A stretch of 64,000 nucleotides of DNA from Microbacterium murale (GCF_030815955.1 NZ_JAUSXK010000001.1:1550001-1614000); one strand, 5' to 3'; shown: positions 16,824-26,248, numbered from the stretch's first letter. Translations and numbers: made by a program. Notes: generated by a model not told the origin, from the sequence alone.

Positions 16824-17372
16824 GTGCCAGATCCCAAGCGCGACGTCCCACAGGACGCCGGCATGCGCTACTTCTCCCGTGATTCAGACCTGGTCGACCG
16901 TTCGGATCTGACAGAGGCCGACATCGACCAGTGCGTCAGAGTCATGGAGGCGCTGCGCGGATGGCAGGAGGCAGCCCGCACTCTCTCCGAGGCCTCGAAG
17001 CGGTATATGAAACTCAACGAGAGCGACATGCGCGCGATCCGGATGATCATCAGGGCTCAGCAGCAGGATCGCGCCGTCACGCCGAAGGACATCGCCCGCG
17101 AGGTCGGAATCTCCAGCGCATCGACGACGAAGCTCGTCGATCGGCTCGTCGCCGGAGGACACCTCGTTCGCACGCAGCATCCGAGCGATCGCCGGACCGT
17201 GTGCATCGAGGTCACCGAGACCACGCGGATCTCCGCCCACGAGACCATCGGGCGCCAGCACGCACGTCGGTTCGCAGCCGCCGCAGCGATGCCGCCGGCT
17301 GATCGCGAGGCCGTGATCCGATTCCTGACGGCACTCAGCGAGGCCGACGAGCCTCAGGGCGAGCTCGCGTGA
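16824..17372 (+). CDS. MarR family regulator of the carotenoid operon (CrtR-like)
   Basis: A 182-residue winged-helix regulator: ALRGWQEAARTLSEASKRYM dimerisation helix, then VTPKDIAREVGISSASTTKL (recognition helix, about residues 90-110) and the wing HPSDRRTVCIEVT. It is divergent from idi-crtE. In Corynebacterium glutamicum the MarR protein CrtR, encoded next to crtE, represses the crt operon and is released by geranylgeranyl diphosphate; the same role is inferred here. GTG at 16824 is a weak start; ATG at 16863 is possible. Confidence 0.85.
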   Translation: MPDPKRDVPQDAGMRYFSRDSDLVDRSDLTEADIDQCVRVMEALRGWQEAARTLSEASKRYMKLNESDMRAIRMIIRAQQQDRAVTPKDIAREVGISSASTTKLVDRLVAGGHLVRTQHPSDRRTVCIEVTETTRISAHETIGRQHARRFAAAAAMPPADREAVIRFLTALSEADEPQGELA

Positions 17373-17406
17373 ACCTCGGTGAAGTTCTCGGTGCCATGAT
17401 GGAACA

Positions 17407-18210
17407 GTGGCTGCTCCCCTTGCTGAACTGACCAGGATGCCGAACCCGCAGCTCGTGTACGCGGCTGACGGCACGCGACTGGCGACGTACACCTGGGGCG
17501 ACATCGATGCCCCGGTCGTCGTGGTCGTGCACGGTTTCGCCTCCAATGCACGCGACAACTGGGTGCTCACCGGATGGGTGCGCGACCTCACCGGCGCCGG
17601 GTATCGGGTGCTGGCGCTCGATCAGCGCGGCCACGGGTCCAGTGACAAACCGCACGACGCCGCAGCGTACGCGATCCGCACGCTGGCGACCGATGTCGAG
17701 ACGGTCATGGACGTCTACCTCGTCGAGGAGGCGTTCTACGTCGGGTACTCGCTCGGGGCCAGGGTCGGCTGGGAGGTCGTGCGCGACCTTCCGCAGCGGA
17801 TCACCAGGGCCGTGCTCGGCGGAGTCCCGGACGGCATCCCCCTCGAACGGCTCGACGTCGATCAGGTGCGCGCATATGTCGACAAGGGTGAGCCGGTGCA
17901 GGATCAGACGACGAAGAACTACATCGCGCTGACGGAGCGAGTCTCAGGCAACGACCTGCACTCACTCCTGGCGCTGGCCGAGGGCATGCGCCTCACCCGG
18001 ACGGTCGACCCTGACCCGTCGAACGCGCCCACCAGTCCGATCCTCTTCGCGACCGGATCGAAGGACGCCATCATCGCCGGCTCCCGCGCTCTGGCGGACG
18101 CCGCGCCGCAGGGCCGGTTCTTCGAGATCCCCGATCGGAACCACTTCAATGCGCCCGGGTCCCGCGCGTTCAAGGATGCCGCGCTGGAGTTCCTCGAAGC
18201 GGCCGATTGA
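17407..18210 (+). CDS. Alpha/beta hydrolase
   Basis: A 267-residue alpha/beta-fold hydrolase. The nucleophile elbow is GYSLG (Ser about residue 116), the oxyanion segment is [12 protein letters not shown], and the catalytic His is in [11 protein letters not shown] near the C-terminus. [14 protein letters not shown] is the usual strand-4 stretch. The substrate is not recognisable. GTG at 17407 is preceded by GGAA; ATG at 17437 (MPNPQLVY) is an equally reasonable start. Confidence 0.85.
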   Translation: MAAPLAELTRMPNPQLVYAADGTRLATYTWGDIDAPVVVVVHGFASNARDNWVLTGWVRDLTGAGYRVLALDQRGHGSSDKPHDAAAYAIRTLATDVETVMDVYLVEEAFYVGYSLGARVGWEVVRDLPQRITRAVLGGVPDGIPLERLDVDQVRAYVDKGEPVQDQTTKNYIALTERVSGNDLHSLLALAEGMRLTRTVDPDPSNAPTSPILFATGSKDAIIAGSRALADAAPQGRFFEIPDRNHFNAPGSRAFKDAALEFLEAAD

Positions 18211-18253
18211 TCCTGTTCGGCCTCTGCATCGGCATTCGGTCTACGCTCGGATC

Positions 18254-19303
18254 ATGACCACCGTGATCCCCGCCATCGTCGCGTCCTCCGCCACTGACTC
18301 ACTCGCCCTCGGCACGATCGAACGCCGCGACGTCGGCGCAGCAGATGTGCGCATCGACATCCGATGGGCGGGCATCTGCCACTCGGACATCCATACAGTG
18401 CAGGGTGATTGGGGTCCGCAGCACTACCCGCTGACGGTCGGTCACGAGATCGCGGGCACCGTGGCCGAGGTCGGCTCCGAGGTGACGAAGTTCAAGGTCG
18501 GCGACCGCGTCGGCGTCGGATGCCTGGTCAACTCCTGCGGCGAGTGCGCGAACTGCGCGGCGGGAAGCGAGCAGTACTGCCTGAAGGGCGCGATCGGCAC
18601 CTACGGCGCCCGTGACCTCGACGGCACGATCACTCAGGGCGGATACTCCACCGAAGTCATCGTCACCGAGAGCTTCGTGCTGCGGGTGCCTGAGGCGATC
18701 CCGTACGAGAAGGCCGCTCCTCTGCTGTGCGCCGGCATCACGACGTACTCGCCGCTGCGGCACTGGAACGCCGGCCCCGGCAAGAGGGTCGCCGTCGTCG
18801 GGCTCGGCGGGCTCGGCCACATGGCCGTCAAGATCGCGCATGCCATGGGCGCAGAGGTCACGGTGCTCTCACGTTCGTTGAGCAAGAAGGATGACGCGCT
18901 CGGGCTCGGCGCCGATCACTACTTCGCCACCGAAGACCCGGAGACGTTCCGGTCGCTGCGCTCCAGCTTCGACCTGATCATCAACTCGGTCTCCGCTGCC
19001 GTCGACATCGATGCGTATCTGAAGCTGCTGGCGCTGGACGGCACCCTCGTCAACGTGGGCGCGCCGTCTGAGCCGATGCCGGTCAACGCCGGCACTCTGA
19101 TCGGCGCGCGCCGCTCGTTCGCCGGGTCCAACATCGGCGGCATCGCGGAGACCCAGGAGATGCTCGACTTCTGCGCCGAGCACGGCATCGCCCCTGAGGT
19201 CGAGATCACTTCGGCCGATCAGATCAACGAGGCCTGGGCCCGAGTGCTGGCATCCGATGTGCGCTACCGATTCGTGATCGACGTCGAGACGCTGAAGGCC
19301 TGA
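18254..19303 (+). CDS. Zinc-dependent NAD(P) alcohol dehydrogenase (cinnamyl/YahK-like)
   Basis: A 349-residue medium-chain dehydrogenase. Catalytic zinc ligands are in GICHSD and GHEIAG, structural zinc cysteines in [15 protein letters not shown], and the cofactor motif is [15 protein letters not shown]. The spacing matches the CAD/YahK aldehyde reductase group, usually NADPH-linked reduction of aldehydes. Its last codons are almost repeated at 25805-25877, where no complete dehydrogenase exists (see the remnant there). Confidence 0.92.
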   Translation: MTTVIPAIVASSATDSLALGTIERRDVGAADVRIDIRWAGICHSDIHTVQGDWGPQHYPLTVGHEIAGTVAEVGSEVTKFKVGDRVGVGCLVNSCGECANCAAGSEQYCLKGAIGTYGARDLDGTITQGGYSTEVIVTESFVLRVPEAIPYEKAAPLLCAGITTYSPLRHWNAGPGKRVAVVGLGGLGHMAVKIAHAMGAEVTVLSRSLSKKDDALGLGADHYFATEDPETFRSLRSSFDLIINSVSAAVDIDAYLKLLALDGTLVNVGAPSEPMPVNAGTLIGARRSFAGSNIGGIAETQEMLDFCAEHGIAPEVEITSADQINEAWARVLASDVRYRFVIDVETLKA

Positions 19304-19313
19304 CGCCGTTCGC

Positions 19314-20597
19314 ATGGCAACTGCCACACCCGCCGCGGGGTTCTTCGACGGTGCCCGGCGGTACGCGACACTGCGTGAGTCGTTTGTTCGGCAATCAGCT
19401 CTTACAGTCGGCGCCGCCGTGGTACTCACCATGCTCTGCGTCTTGGAGAGCATGCTCGGCGGGCTTCGCGCAACGCAACCGGGCACGCCTGTCATCCTCG
19501 ACCTCGTCAGCGCCTTCCCCGCGTGGGCTGAATGGGTCCTCGGCGATGGTGTGTGGTGGTTTGCGCTCGTCTGCGCCGCCCAGTTCGTGACCTTTCAGAT
19601 CCTCTCCACGCCACGGCTGCACCACGCGAGTCGTGACACTCACGGACTTCGCAATCGGTTCTCCGTCCTGATGCAGGCCGCAGCTGCGCTCACCACGGGC
19701 GGCTGGCTCCTTGCCGTGATCATCACGTTGGTCGTATCTTTCGGCCTGCCGGAGACACGTTCTCCCTCCGCTGGACTCTTGGTCTTCACCGGTGCCGCAG
19801 CAGGGCTGGCCCTTTATCTCGGAACCGAGTTGCGCCAGTACTACGGCACGGACGTCCTCTCGGATCTCCGGCACGCAAGAGAGCAGGCGGCGCAGGAAGC
19901 GGATGCACGTGAAGCAGATTTCTCGAGCGTGGCACGCGACAAACTCCGCCTGCGCTGGCTGATCGCCATCGTCGCCAGCTTGATCGCTGTCTTCCTGACA
20001 GGGCTCCTCGTGGCCGGCATCTCGGACGGGGAGCTGGCTGCTCCGTTCTGGGCGCGCGTCCTCCTGGTCGCGAGTGCACTCGTCGTGCTCATCTTCATGC
20101 AGACGTGGGCAGCGAGAAACGCGAGCGCCGTCGCGTTACGAGGACTGCAGATGTTCTTGTGCTTCACGCTTCTCGCGCCTGCGTCACTACTCGTCGGCAC
20201 CACAGCGATGGTGATCTTGACACCACTCATTCTTCGGACGGGTGATATCGCGTGGTTCTACGGTGCTCTTGCCGCGTTCACCGTTGTCGCTGCGGGCCTG
20301 GTCGTCGCCACTCACTTCATCTGCCGCGCTCATAGGCTCCAGAACGCCGGGTTCGGCTGGACGCTTCCAGGTGTGACCCTGATCACTGAGTCGAGGCAGG
20401 CGACGGCCCGGCTCGCGGTCCTGGAAGCCGCACTCAAATCCGAAGTTGACCGCCTTTCAGGACTCGAAATGAGGACGGCGGCTGCCGTCACACCGTCCGT
20501 GACGGGTTCGATGCGCTTGCCGATTCTCGGCGGCGTCGTTGCTGCATCCGTCGCGATCGGAGCGCTGAGCGCCATCGCGTTCGGGAGACGAGGATGA
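19314..20597 (+). CDS. Unknown multi-spanning membrane protein
   Basis: A 427-residue protein with about nine or ten hydrophobic segments (roughly residues 29-51, 74-97, 114-143, 150-171, 210-236, 243-265, 271-305, 310-337 and 402-424). A charged stretch of Ala/Glu/Asp/Arg at about 178-208 could form a cytoplasmic helix. I do not recognise a family. It begins 10 bp after the dehydrogenase stop. It seems to use more A/T-ending codons than its neighbours, which may point to transfer, but I did not measure this. Confidence 0.65.
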   Translation: MATATPAAGFFDGARRYATLRESFVRQSALTVGAAVVLTMLCVLESMLGGLRATQPGTPVILDLVSAFPAWAEWVLGDGVWWFALVCAAQFVTFQILSTPRLHHASRDTHGLRNRFSVLMQAAAALTTGGWLLAVIITLVVSFGLPETRSPSAGLLVFTGAAAGLALYLGTELRQYYGTDVLSDLRHAREQAAQEADAREADFSSVARDKLRLRWLIAIVASLIAVFLTGLLVAGISDGELAAPFWARVLLVASALVVLIFMQTWAARNASAVALRGLQMFLCFTLLAPASLLVGTTAMVILTPLILRTGDIAWFYGALAAFTVVAAGLVVATHFICRAHRLQNAGFGWTLPGVTLITESRQATARLAVLEAALKSEVDRLSGLEMRTAAAVTPSVTGSMRLPILGGVVAASVAIGALSAIAFGRRG

Positions 20598-20665
20598 CGA
20601 GCTCGACGCGCCTTGATCCGCGACGACGGCTGACTCTGTAACGACCTGACCGCCGAGCACACTCA

Positions 20666-20710
20666 TTGACACTCGCCGTCAAACCGGTTTACACTCCAAT
20701 CAAACCGGTT
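20666..20710 (+). promoter_or_regulatory. Promoter and paired LacI-type operators of the GH130 sugar operon
   Basis: TTGACA (20666-20671) and TACACT (20690-20695) are separated by 18 bp and form a strong sigma-70-type promoter. The palindrome AAACCGGTTT (20681-20690) sits inside the spacer and a near copy AAACCGGTTC (20702-20711) lies over the probable start site, 21 bp or two helical turns away. AAACCGGTTT matches the general LacI-family operator form with a central CG. The first gene downstream is a LacI regulator, so autoregulation is expected. Confidence 0.75.
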
Positions 20711-20761
20711 CACGTGCAGCTCGATGCGTGTGCCCAGGCCCAGCAGCTACGAGGAGGTGGC

Positions 20762-21793
20762 ATGACTCGCACGACGATCGCCGATGTGGCCCGCGAGGCC
20801 GGCGTCACGAAGGCCACGGTCTCGCACGCCCTCAGCGGTAACCGCCCGATCTCGAGCGAAACCCGCGACAGGGTGCTCGCGGCGGTGGAGCGCCTCAACT
20901 GGGTGCCGAGCCAGAGCGCGAGAGCGCTCGCGACCAGTCGAGCCAACGCGCTCGCGGTGGTTCTCGCCCGCGACCCGGAAGTCATCGCCAACGACTCGTT
21001 CTTCCCTGCTTTCATCGCCGGTGTCGAATCGGTGCTCGCCCCGACCGAGACGGCACTGATCCTCCAGGTCGTCCCCGACCGCGCGGCAGAGGAGCGGGCC
21101 TATCGTGCACTCAGCCGCGGTCGGGCAGACGGGACGCTCCTGCTCGACCTGCGCACGGAAGACTGGCGTGTCCCGTTCCTCGCCGAGCTGAGCCTGCCGA
21201 CCGTGCTGGTCGGCGCGTACGATCAGCCCACCGGGTTCTCGTGCGTCCGCACCGATGATGCCGCCCCGGTCCGTGAGATCGTCGCCAAGCTCCGTGCCGA
21301 CGGGCACGAGCGCATCGCCCATGTCTCCGGGCCGCTCGATTACGTGCACTCGAAGGCGCGCGCTGAGGCATATGTCGAAGCCGTCGGCAGCGTAGAGCTG
21401 CTTCGCGAAGGCGACTTCAGTGCCGCGAGCGGCCGCACACTCACCGCGGAGCTGCTGGCGCTTTCGAGCCGCCCGTCCGCCATCCTCTACTCCAACGACA
21501 CGATGGCGATCGCCGGACTGTCTTACGCGCGCTCACAGGGTCTCTCGATCCCCCGCGATCTCGCGATCTCCGGGTTCGACGACGATCACCTGTCGGCTCA
21601 TCTCTCCCCGACGCTGACCAGCGTCTCCTCCGATCCCGCTGCGCGAGGCCGCGCGGCAGCCCGCCTCCTCCAGGCGGACATCCTCGGCGCGGAACCCCGC
21701 ACCGAGATCGTCGACTGCAACGTCGTGCACTTCCGCGAGAGCACCGGGTCGACAGCATCCGCAACACCCACAGTGTCAAGGAGGACACCATGA
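20762..21793 (+). CDS. LacI family transcriptional regulator (local sugar operon)
   Basis: A 343-residue repressor: N-terminal helix-turn-helix TTIADVAREAGVTKATVSHA with hinge helix VPSQSARALAT, then a periplasmic-binding-protein-like effector domain. ATG at 20762 has GAGGAGG in front; the frame extends upstream into the operator region and was excluded. It is co-transcribed with the importer genes, overlapping the binding protein by ATGA. The effector is presumably the imported sugar or mannoside. Confidence 0.93.
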   Translation: MTRTTIADVAREAGVTKATVSHALSGNRPISSETRDRVLAAVERLNWVPSQSARALATSRANALAVVLARDPEVIANDSFFPAFIAGVESVLAPTETALILQVVPDRAAEERAYRALSRGRADGTLLLDLRTEDWRVPFLAELSLPTVLVGAYDQPTGFSCVRTDDAAPVREIVAKLRADGHERIAHVSGPLDYVHSKARAEAYVEAVGSVELLREGDFSAASGRTLTAELLALSSRPSAILYSNDTMAIAGLSYARSQGLSIPRDLAISGFDDDHLSAHLSPTLTSVSSDPAARGRAAARLLQADILGAEPRTEIVDCNVVHFRESTGSTASATPTVSRRTP

Positions 21794-23058
21794 AGAAGAT
21801 CCGTGCAACAGCACTCATCGCAGCCGTCGCACTCGTCGCCACCGGATGCTCGTCCGGCGGCGGCGGCGGGGGCGAGGGCGCAGCCGAGGGCACCGGCCCG
21901 ATCGATGTCTGGCTCTCGAACAATGAGCAGGAGGTCGCCTGGGGCACCGCTGTCGTAGACGCCTGGAACGCCGAGCATCCCGACGAGAAGGTGACGGCGC
22001 AGGAGATTCCCGCAGGGTCATCCTCCGAAGAGGCCATCACCGCGGCGATCACGGCCGGCACCGCCCCCTGCCTCGTCTACAACGTCGCTCCGGCCGCTGT
22101 CTCCGGCTGGGTCAAGCAGGGCGGGCTCGTCGATCTCAGCTCCATCGAAGGCGGCAGCGACTACATCGGCGACCGGGGCGGAGACGTGGATGCCTACGCG
22201 AGCGACGGCAGCTTCTATCAGCTGCCGTGGAAGTCGAATCCTGTCATGGTCATGTACAACAAGGCGCTGTTCGAAGCCGCGGGAATCGACCCCGAGGACC
22301 CGCAGATGAACACCTACGACGCGTTCCTCGAGAGGTCTCGTGCGATCGTCGCCTCAGGTGTGCAGAGTGCCATCTGGCCGGCGCCGACGAGCGAGTTCTA
22401 CCAGCCGTGGTTCGACTTCTACCCGATGTACCTCGCCGAGACCGACGGCACGATGCTCGTCGAAGACGGGGCGTCCACGTTCGATTCGGATGCTGGACAG
22501 GCCGTCGCCGAGTTCTGGGCGACGTTCTACGAGGAGAAGCTCTCGCCGAACGAAGCATCAACCGACGACGCGATGTCTGCCGGAACCACCGCGATGCAGC
22601 TCGCCGGCCCCTGGGCGATCCCGTCATACGCCGAGACCGTCGACGTCGGCTTCATGCCGGTGCCGACGAGTGACGGCCGCGAGAACCCGGTCACGTTCGC
22701 CGATTCCAAGAGCGTCTCGATGTTCACCGCATGCGAGAACCAGGCCACGGCGTGGGAGTTCCTCAAGTTCTCCACGAGCGTCGACAGCGACGGCCAGCTC
22801 CTCGAACTCACCGGGCAGATGCCGATGCGCACCGATCTCATCGGCACGTACGCCGACTACTTCGAAGCCAACCCGAACTACGTGGCATTCGCCGAGCAGG
22901 CCGAGTCGACGGCCGATGTGCCCAGCATCCCGAACTCTGTGGAGGCGTGGCAGGCGTTCCGCGACGAGTACTCGGCAGCCGTGATCTTCGGAAAGAACTC
23001 GATCGACGAGTTCCTGAAGAACGCGTCGGCGAAGATCGACGACCTCGTCGCCGAGTGA
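21790..23058 (+). CDS. Sugar ABC transporter substrate-binding lipoprotein
   Basis: A 422-residue family 1 extracellular solute-binding protein. The signal ends in the lipobox VATGC (Cys about residue 19), followed by a Ser/Gly-rich linker. The start overlaps the LacI stop. Partner permeases follow directly. The neighbouring GH130 enzyme suggests a mannose-containing oligosaccharide as ligand, which is inference. Confidence 0.93.
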   Translation: MKKIRATALIAAVALVATGCSSGGGGGGEGAAEGTGPIDVWLSNNEQEVAWGTAVVDAWNAEHPDEKVTAQEIPAGSSSEEAITAAITAGTAPCLVYNVAPAAVSGWVKQGGLVDLSSIEGGSDYIGDRGGDVDAYASDGSFYQLPWKSNPVMVMYNKALFEAAGIDPEDPQMNTYDAFLERSRAIVASGVQSAIWPAPTSEFYQPWFDFYPMYLAETDGTMLVEDGASTFDSDAGQAVAEFWATFYEEKLSPNEASTDDAMSAGTTAMQLAGPWAIPSYAETVDVGFMPVPTSDGRENPVTFADSKSVSMFTACENQATAWEFLKFSTSVDSDGQLLELTGQMPMRTDLIGTYADYFEANPNYVAFAEQAESTADVPSIPNSVEAWQAFRDEYSAAVIFGKNSIDEFLKNASAKIDDLVAE

Positions 23059-23062
23059 GCTC

Positions 23063-23959
23063 ATGACCGACAAGCGGCGGTTGCGCACCCGATGGTGGGG
23101 TGCGCAACCGATCGGCGGCCTGTTCGCGCTGCCGTACTTCGTGTTCGTGATCGCGATCTTCGCGTATCCGCTCGCGTTCGCGGTGTACATCGCGTTCCAT
23201 GACTACTTCTTCACCGCCCCGGGTGTCGAGGTCGAGCGCCCGTTCGTGGGCTTCGACAACTTCGTCACCGTGCTCACCGATCCTCGGGTGCTCGGGTCAT
23301 TCCGCAACACTCTGATCTTCCTGGTCATCAATGTGCCGCTGACGGCAGTGCTCTCGCTCGTGCTCGCGGCGGCCCTGAACACGGGCATCCGCTGGGTGGC
23401 CGCCTACCGGGTCGCGTTCTACGTGCCCTATCTGACTGCGAGCGTCTCGCTCGTCGGAGTCTGGATGCTGTTGTTCTCGGGCAACGGTCTGATCAACACG
23501 ATCCTCGGCCCGCTCGCTCCCGACCCCTCCTGGCTCGTGAACAGCGGGCTGGCGATGCCGATGATCGCGCTCTACGTGACGTGGAAGCAGCTGGGCTTCT
23601 ACATCCTGCTCTACCTCGCCGCGCTCCAGAACGTGCCCAAGGAGCTGTATGAATCGGCGGAGACAGACGGGGCCGGCGCCTTCAAGCGCTTCCTGCACGT
23701 GACGGTTCCCGGTGTGCGCAATGCCACCACGCTCGTGCTCATCCTCTCGATCATCACCGGCGCCAACCTGTTCACCGAGCCCTACCTGCTGACCAACGGC
23801 GGCGGCCCGGACGGCGCCTCGTCCACACCCGTCCTGCTCATCTACCAGCTGGGCATCCAGCAGCAGAATCCCGACACTGCGGCCGCGATCGGCATGATCC
23901 TCGTGATCCTGGTCGGGATGCTGTCGCTGGCTGCCAACCGCGCGACGAGGGAGAGATGA
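23063..23959 (+). CDS. Sugar ABC transporter permease (MalF-like)
   Basis: A 298-residue inner-membrane permease with six helices. The coupling (EAA) loop YESAETDGAGAFKRFLHVTVP near residue 205 contacts the ATPase. It pairs with the next gene. No ATPase gene lies in the operon, so a shared MsiK/MalK-type ATPase encoded elsewhere is expected, as is usual in actinobacteria. Confidence 0.93.
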   Translation: MTDKRRLRTRWWGAQPIGGLFALPYFVFVIAIFAYPLAFAVYIAFHDYFFTAPGVEVERPFVGFDNFVTVLTDPRVLGSFRNTLIFLVINVPLTAVLSLVLAAALNTGIRWVAAYRVAFYVPYLTASVSLVGVWMLLFSGNGLINTILGPLAPDPSWLVNSGLAMPMIALYVTWKQLGFYILLYLAALQNVPKELYESAETDGAGAFKRFLHVTVPGVRNATTLVLILSIITGANLFTEPYLLTNGGGPDGASSTPVLLIYQLGIQQQNPDTAAAIGMILVILVGMLSLAANRATRER

Positions 23960-24798
23960 TGAAACGCAGAAGCAAGATCCCCCGCATCCTGAGCATCGTC
24001 CTGCTCACGGTCGCAGCGATCGGGTTCGCCTTCCCGTTCTACTTCATGATCGTCGGCGCATTCCAGGAGAGCCCGACGAACGCCCCTGACGAGCTCTTCC
24101 CGACCAGCGGGTGGACGATCGACAACTTCATCGCGATCGACTCGCGGATCGACCTGGCGGGATCGTTGCTGAACTCGCTGATCTTCACGGCCGGCGTGCT
24201 GCTCGGCACCGTGGTGTTCGGGCTGCTGGCCGGCTACGCGATCGCGCGCCTCGACTTCCGTGGCCGCGGTGTGATCTGGGTGCTGATGCTGCTCGTGCAG
24301 ATGGTGCCGTTCCAGCTGCTGATGATCCCGCTCTATGTGCAGATCACCCGCAGTTACGGTCTCGGGGACTCGTATCTCGGAATGATCCTGCCGTTCCTCA
24401 TCAACACCACGGCGGTGTTCATCTTCGTGCAGTTCTTCAAGGCGCTGCCGGTGGAGATCTTCGAAGCGGCGCGGATCGACGGGGCGGGAGAGATCCGCCT
24501 GCTGACGTCGGTCGCGATACCGCTCATCCGTCCCGTGCTGGTGACCGTGGTCCTCGTCACCTTCATCGGCCCGTGGAACGAATTCCTCTGGCCCTTCCTC
24601 ATCACGAAGGATGCCTCGCTGCAACCGCTCGCGGTGTCGCTGGCGAACTACATCTCCAACGTCGCGCAGTCCACTGCCAACCCGAACGGCGCGATCCTCG
24701 CGGGTGCCACGGCGCTCGCGTTCCCCGTCGTGATCCTGTTCATCGTCTTCCAGCGGTTCTTCAGAGCCACCGACCTCGGCGCAGCTGTCAAAGGCTAG
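23956..24798 (+). CDS. Sugar ABC transporter permease (MalG-like)
   Basis: A 280-residue permease with six helices; the EAA loop is FEAARIDGAGEIRLLTSVAIP (about residue 175) and the C-terminus ends with the usual DLGAAVKG. The start overlaps the MalF-like gene by ATGA. It completes the membrane pore for the binding lipoprotein encoded at the front of the operon. Confidence 0.93.
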   Translation: MMKRRSKIPRILSIVLLTVAAIGFAFPFYFMIVGAFQESPTNAPDELFPTSGWTIDNFIAIDSRIDLAGSLLNSLIFTAGVLLGTVVFGLLAGYAIARLDFRGRGVIWVLMLLVQMVPFQLLMIPLYVQITRSYGLGDSYLGMILPFLINTTAVFIFVQFFKALPVEIFEAARIDGAGEIRLLTSVAIPLIRPVLVTVVLVTFIGPWNEFLWPFLITKDASLQPLAVSLANYISNVAQSTANPNGAILAGATALAFPVVILFIVFQRFFRATDLGAAVKG

Positions 24799-24813
24799 CC
24801 AGAAAGGGCATCC

Positions 24814-25788
24814 ATGTTCACCGGAGCCACCTTCCCCCTCGGCCCGTTCACTCCGTTCGAGGGCAACCCGATCCTTCGCCCGCGCGGCGACAGCTGGGAA
24901 TCAGCCAACCTCTACAACCCGGCGGCGCTCGTCGACGGCGACGAGGTCGTACTGCTCTATCGCGCGCATGCCGACGACATCGTGTCGCACATCGGCATGG
25001 CCCGATCGCACGACGGCGTGAGCTTCACGCGCGAGGATGCACCGATCCTCTCCCCTTCCGAGGACTATGAGCGGTTCGGATGCGAGGACCCGCGGATCGC
25101 GCTGATCGACGGGACCTACTACCTCACCTACACCGGCTGGGACCGCCACAGCGCCCAGCTGTGCCTCGCGACCTCGGCGGACCTGCGCACTTGGACGAAG
25201 CACGGACCCCTGTTCGAGGAGTTCGACACTTTCAAGACCATGGACCCGCGCGGGTTCAACTGGTCCAAGGCCGGCGTGATCGTGCCGGTGAAGATGCAGG
25301 GCAAGTGGTGGATGTACTTCGGCGAGGGCGCGATCTACTGGGCGGCCAGCGACGATCTGATCCACTGGACACCCGGCACTGCCGACACCGACCCGATGTA
25401 CTCCCCGACGCCGGGTACGTGGGACGAGGCCCTGGTCGAGATCGGCACGTCGCCTGTACTGTCCGACAACGGACTGCTCGTCTTCCTCACCAACGGCGCG
25501 ACGCGAACGGTGAACGATGACGGCTCCGTCGATGTCGACTACCGGTGCGGCCAGATCGCGATCGACCCCGACGAGCCGACGAAGGTGATCGCCCGGCTTC
25601 AGCAGCCCTGGCTTCGCCCGCAGACGTTCGAAGACACCAACGGCCTGGTCTCGAACGTGACGTTCGTGGAGGGGCTGGTGAAGTTCAAGGATCGATGGTT
25701 CGCGTACTACGGCCAGTCGGACACGACCCTGGCCGTCGCCATCCACGACCCGGCTCAGCCCTGGGGGCGCTCTCTGCGCGCGGAGTGA
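24814..25788 (+). CDS. GH130 family glycosidase (mannosidase or mannoside phosphorylase)
   Basis: A 324-residue five-bladed beta-propeller enzyme. The GH130 hallmark GCEDPRIALIDGTYYLTYTG (about residues 88-107) carries the catalytic Asp. Family members act on beta-mannosides by phosphorolysis or hydrolysis. The segment KMQGKWWMYFGEGAIYWA stands where phosphorylases usually have a His-Arg-Pro phosphate site, so hydrolysis looks more likely, but I could not align it fully. The gene ends the operon, 15 bp after the permease, and probably acts in the cytoplasm on the imported sugar. Confidence 0.85.
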   Translation: MFTGATFPLGPFTPFEGNPILRPRGDSWESANLYNPAALVDGDEVVLLYRAHADDIVSHIGMARSHDGVSFTREDAPILSPSEDYERFGCEDPRIALIDGTYYLTYTGWDRHSAQLCLATSADLRTWTKHGPLFEEFDTFKTMDPRGFNWSKAGVIVPVKMQGKWWMYFGEGAIYWAASDDLIHWTPGTADTDPMYSPTPGTWDEALVEIGTSPVLSDNGLLVFLTNGATRTVNDDGSVDVDYRCGQIAIDPDEPTKVIARLQQPWLRPQTFEDTNGLVSNVTFVEGLVKFKDRWFAYYGQSDTTLAVAIHDPAQPWGRSLRAE

Positions 25789-25804
25789 GGCGGGTCAGGC
25801 GTTA

Positions 25805-25877
25805 GAGGCCTGGGGCGCGGGTGCTGGCATCCGATGTGCGCTATCGCTTCGTGATCGACGTCGAGACGCTGAGTTGA
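25805..25877 (+). pseudogene. 3' remnant of an alcohol dehydrogenase gene
   Basis: The 73 bases encode, in one frame, [20 protein letters not shown] then stop, almost the same as the last residues of the dehydrogenase ending at 19303 ([21 protein letters not shown]). The matching DNA starts at gaggcctgg in both places and includes a one-base difference in length near the start. No other part of the gene is present between the GH130 stop and this stretch. It looks like the tail of a second, deleted or recombined dehydrogenase copy. Confidence 0.75.
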
Positions 25878-25921
25878 GCTGAGCTTGGCGAGAGCTGAGG
25901 CAGCAGGCGTACCGTTAACGT

Positions 25922-26248
25922 GTGACCGACTCGGTGGAGGGCGAGCAGTTCTTCGGCACCGATAAGAAGGCGGTGTCGATCTACCGAGCCGTCGGGCGGC
26001 GACTGCTCCGCTTCGACGACGTCGACGTCCGTGTGTCCAAAAGCCAGGTCGCATTCCGCGCTCGGCGCGGGTTCGCGTTCGCGTGGCATCCCGGAGACTA
26101 CGTGGCCACGGACGTCCCTCTCGTGCTTTCCTTGGCGCTGCCTGAGCCGTTGGACTCCCATCGAGTCAAGGAGATCGCGCATCCGTCGCCGACGACCTGG
26201 ATGCACCATCTCGAGCTGCGTCTGGTGAAGGACGTCGATCGCGAGTAA
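25922..26248 (+). CDS. DUF5655 domain protein
   Basis: A 108-residue cytoplasmic protein matching DUF5655 nearly end to end: FFGTDKKAVSIYRAV, VSKSQVAFRARRGFAFAWHP, VLSLALPEPLDSHRVKEI and WMHHLELR are the family's conserved blocks. The function is unknown; conserved His and Arg residues suggest ligand or nucleic-acid binding. GTG at 25922 gives the expected N-terminus. It stands alone between the dehydrogenase remnant and convergent msrA. Confidence 0.85.
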   Translation: MTDSVEGEQFFGTDKKAVSIYRAVGRRLLRFDDVDVRVSKSQVAFRARRGFAFAWHPGDYVATDVPLVLSLALPEPLDSHRVKEIAHPSPTTWMHHLELRLVKDVDRE

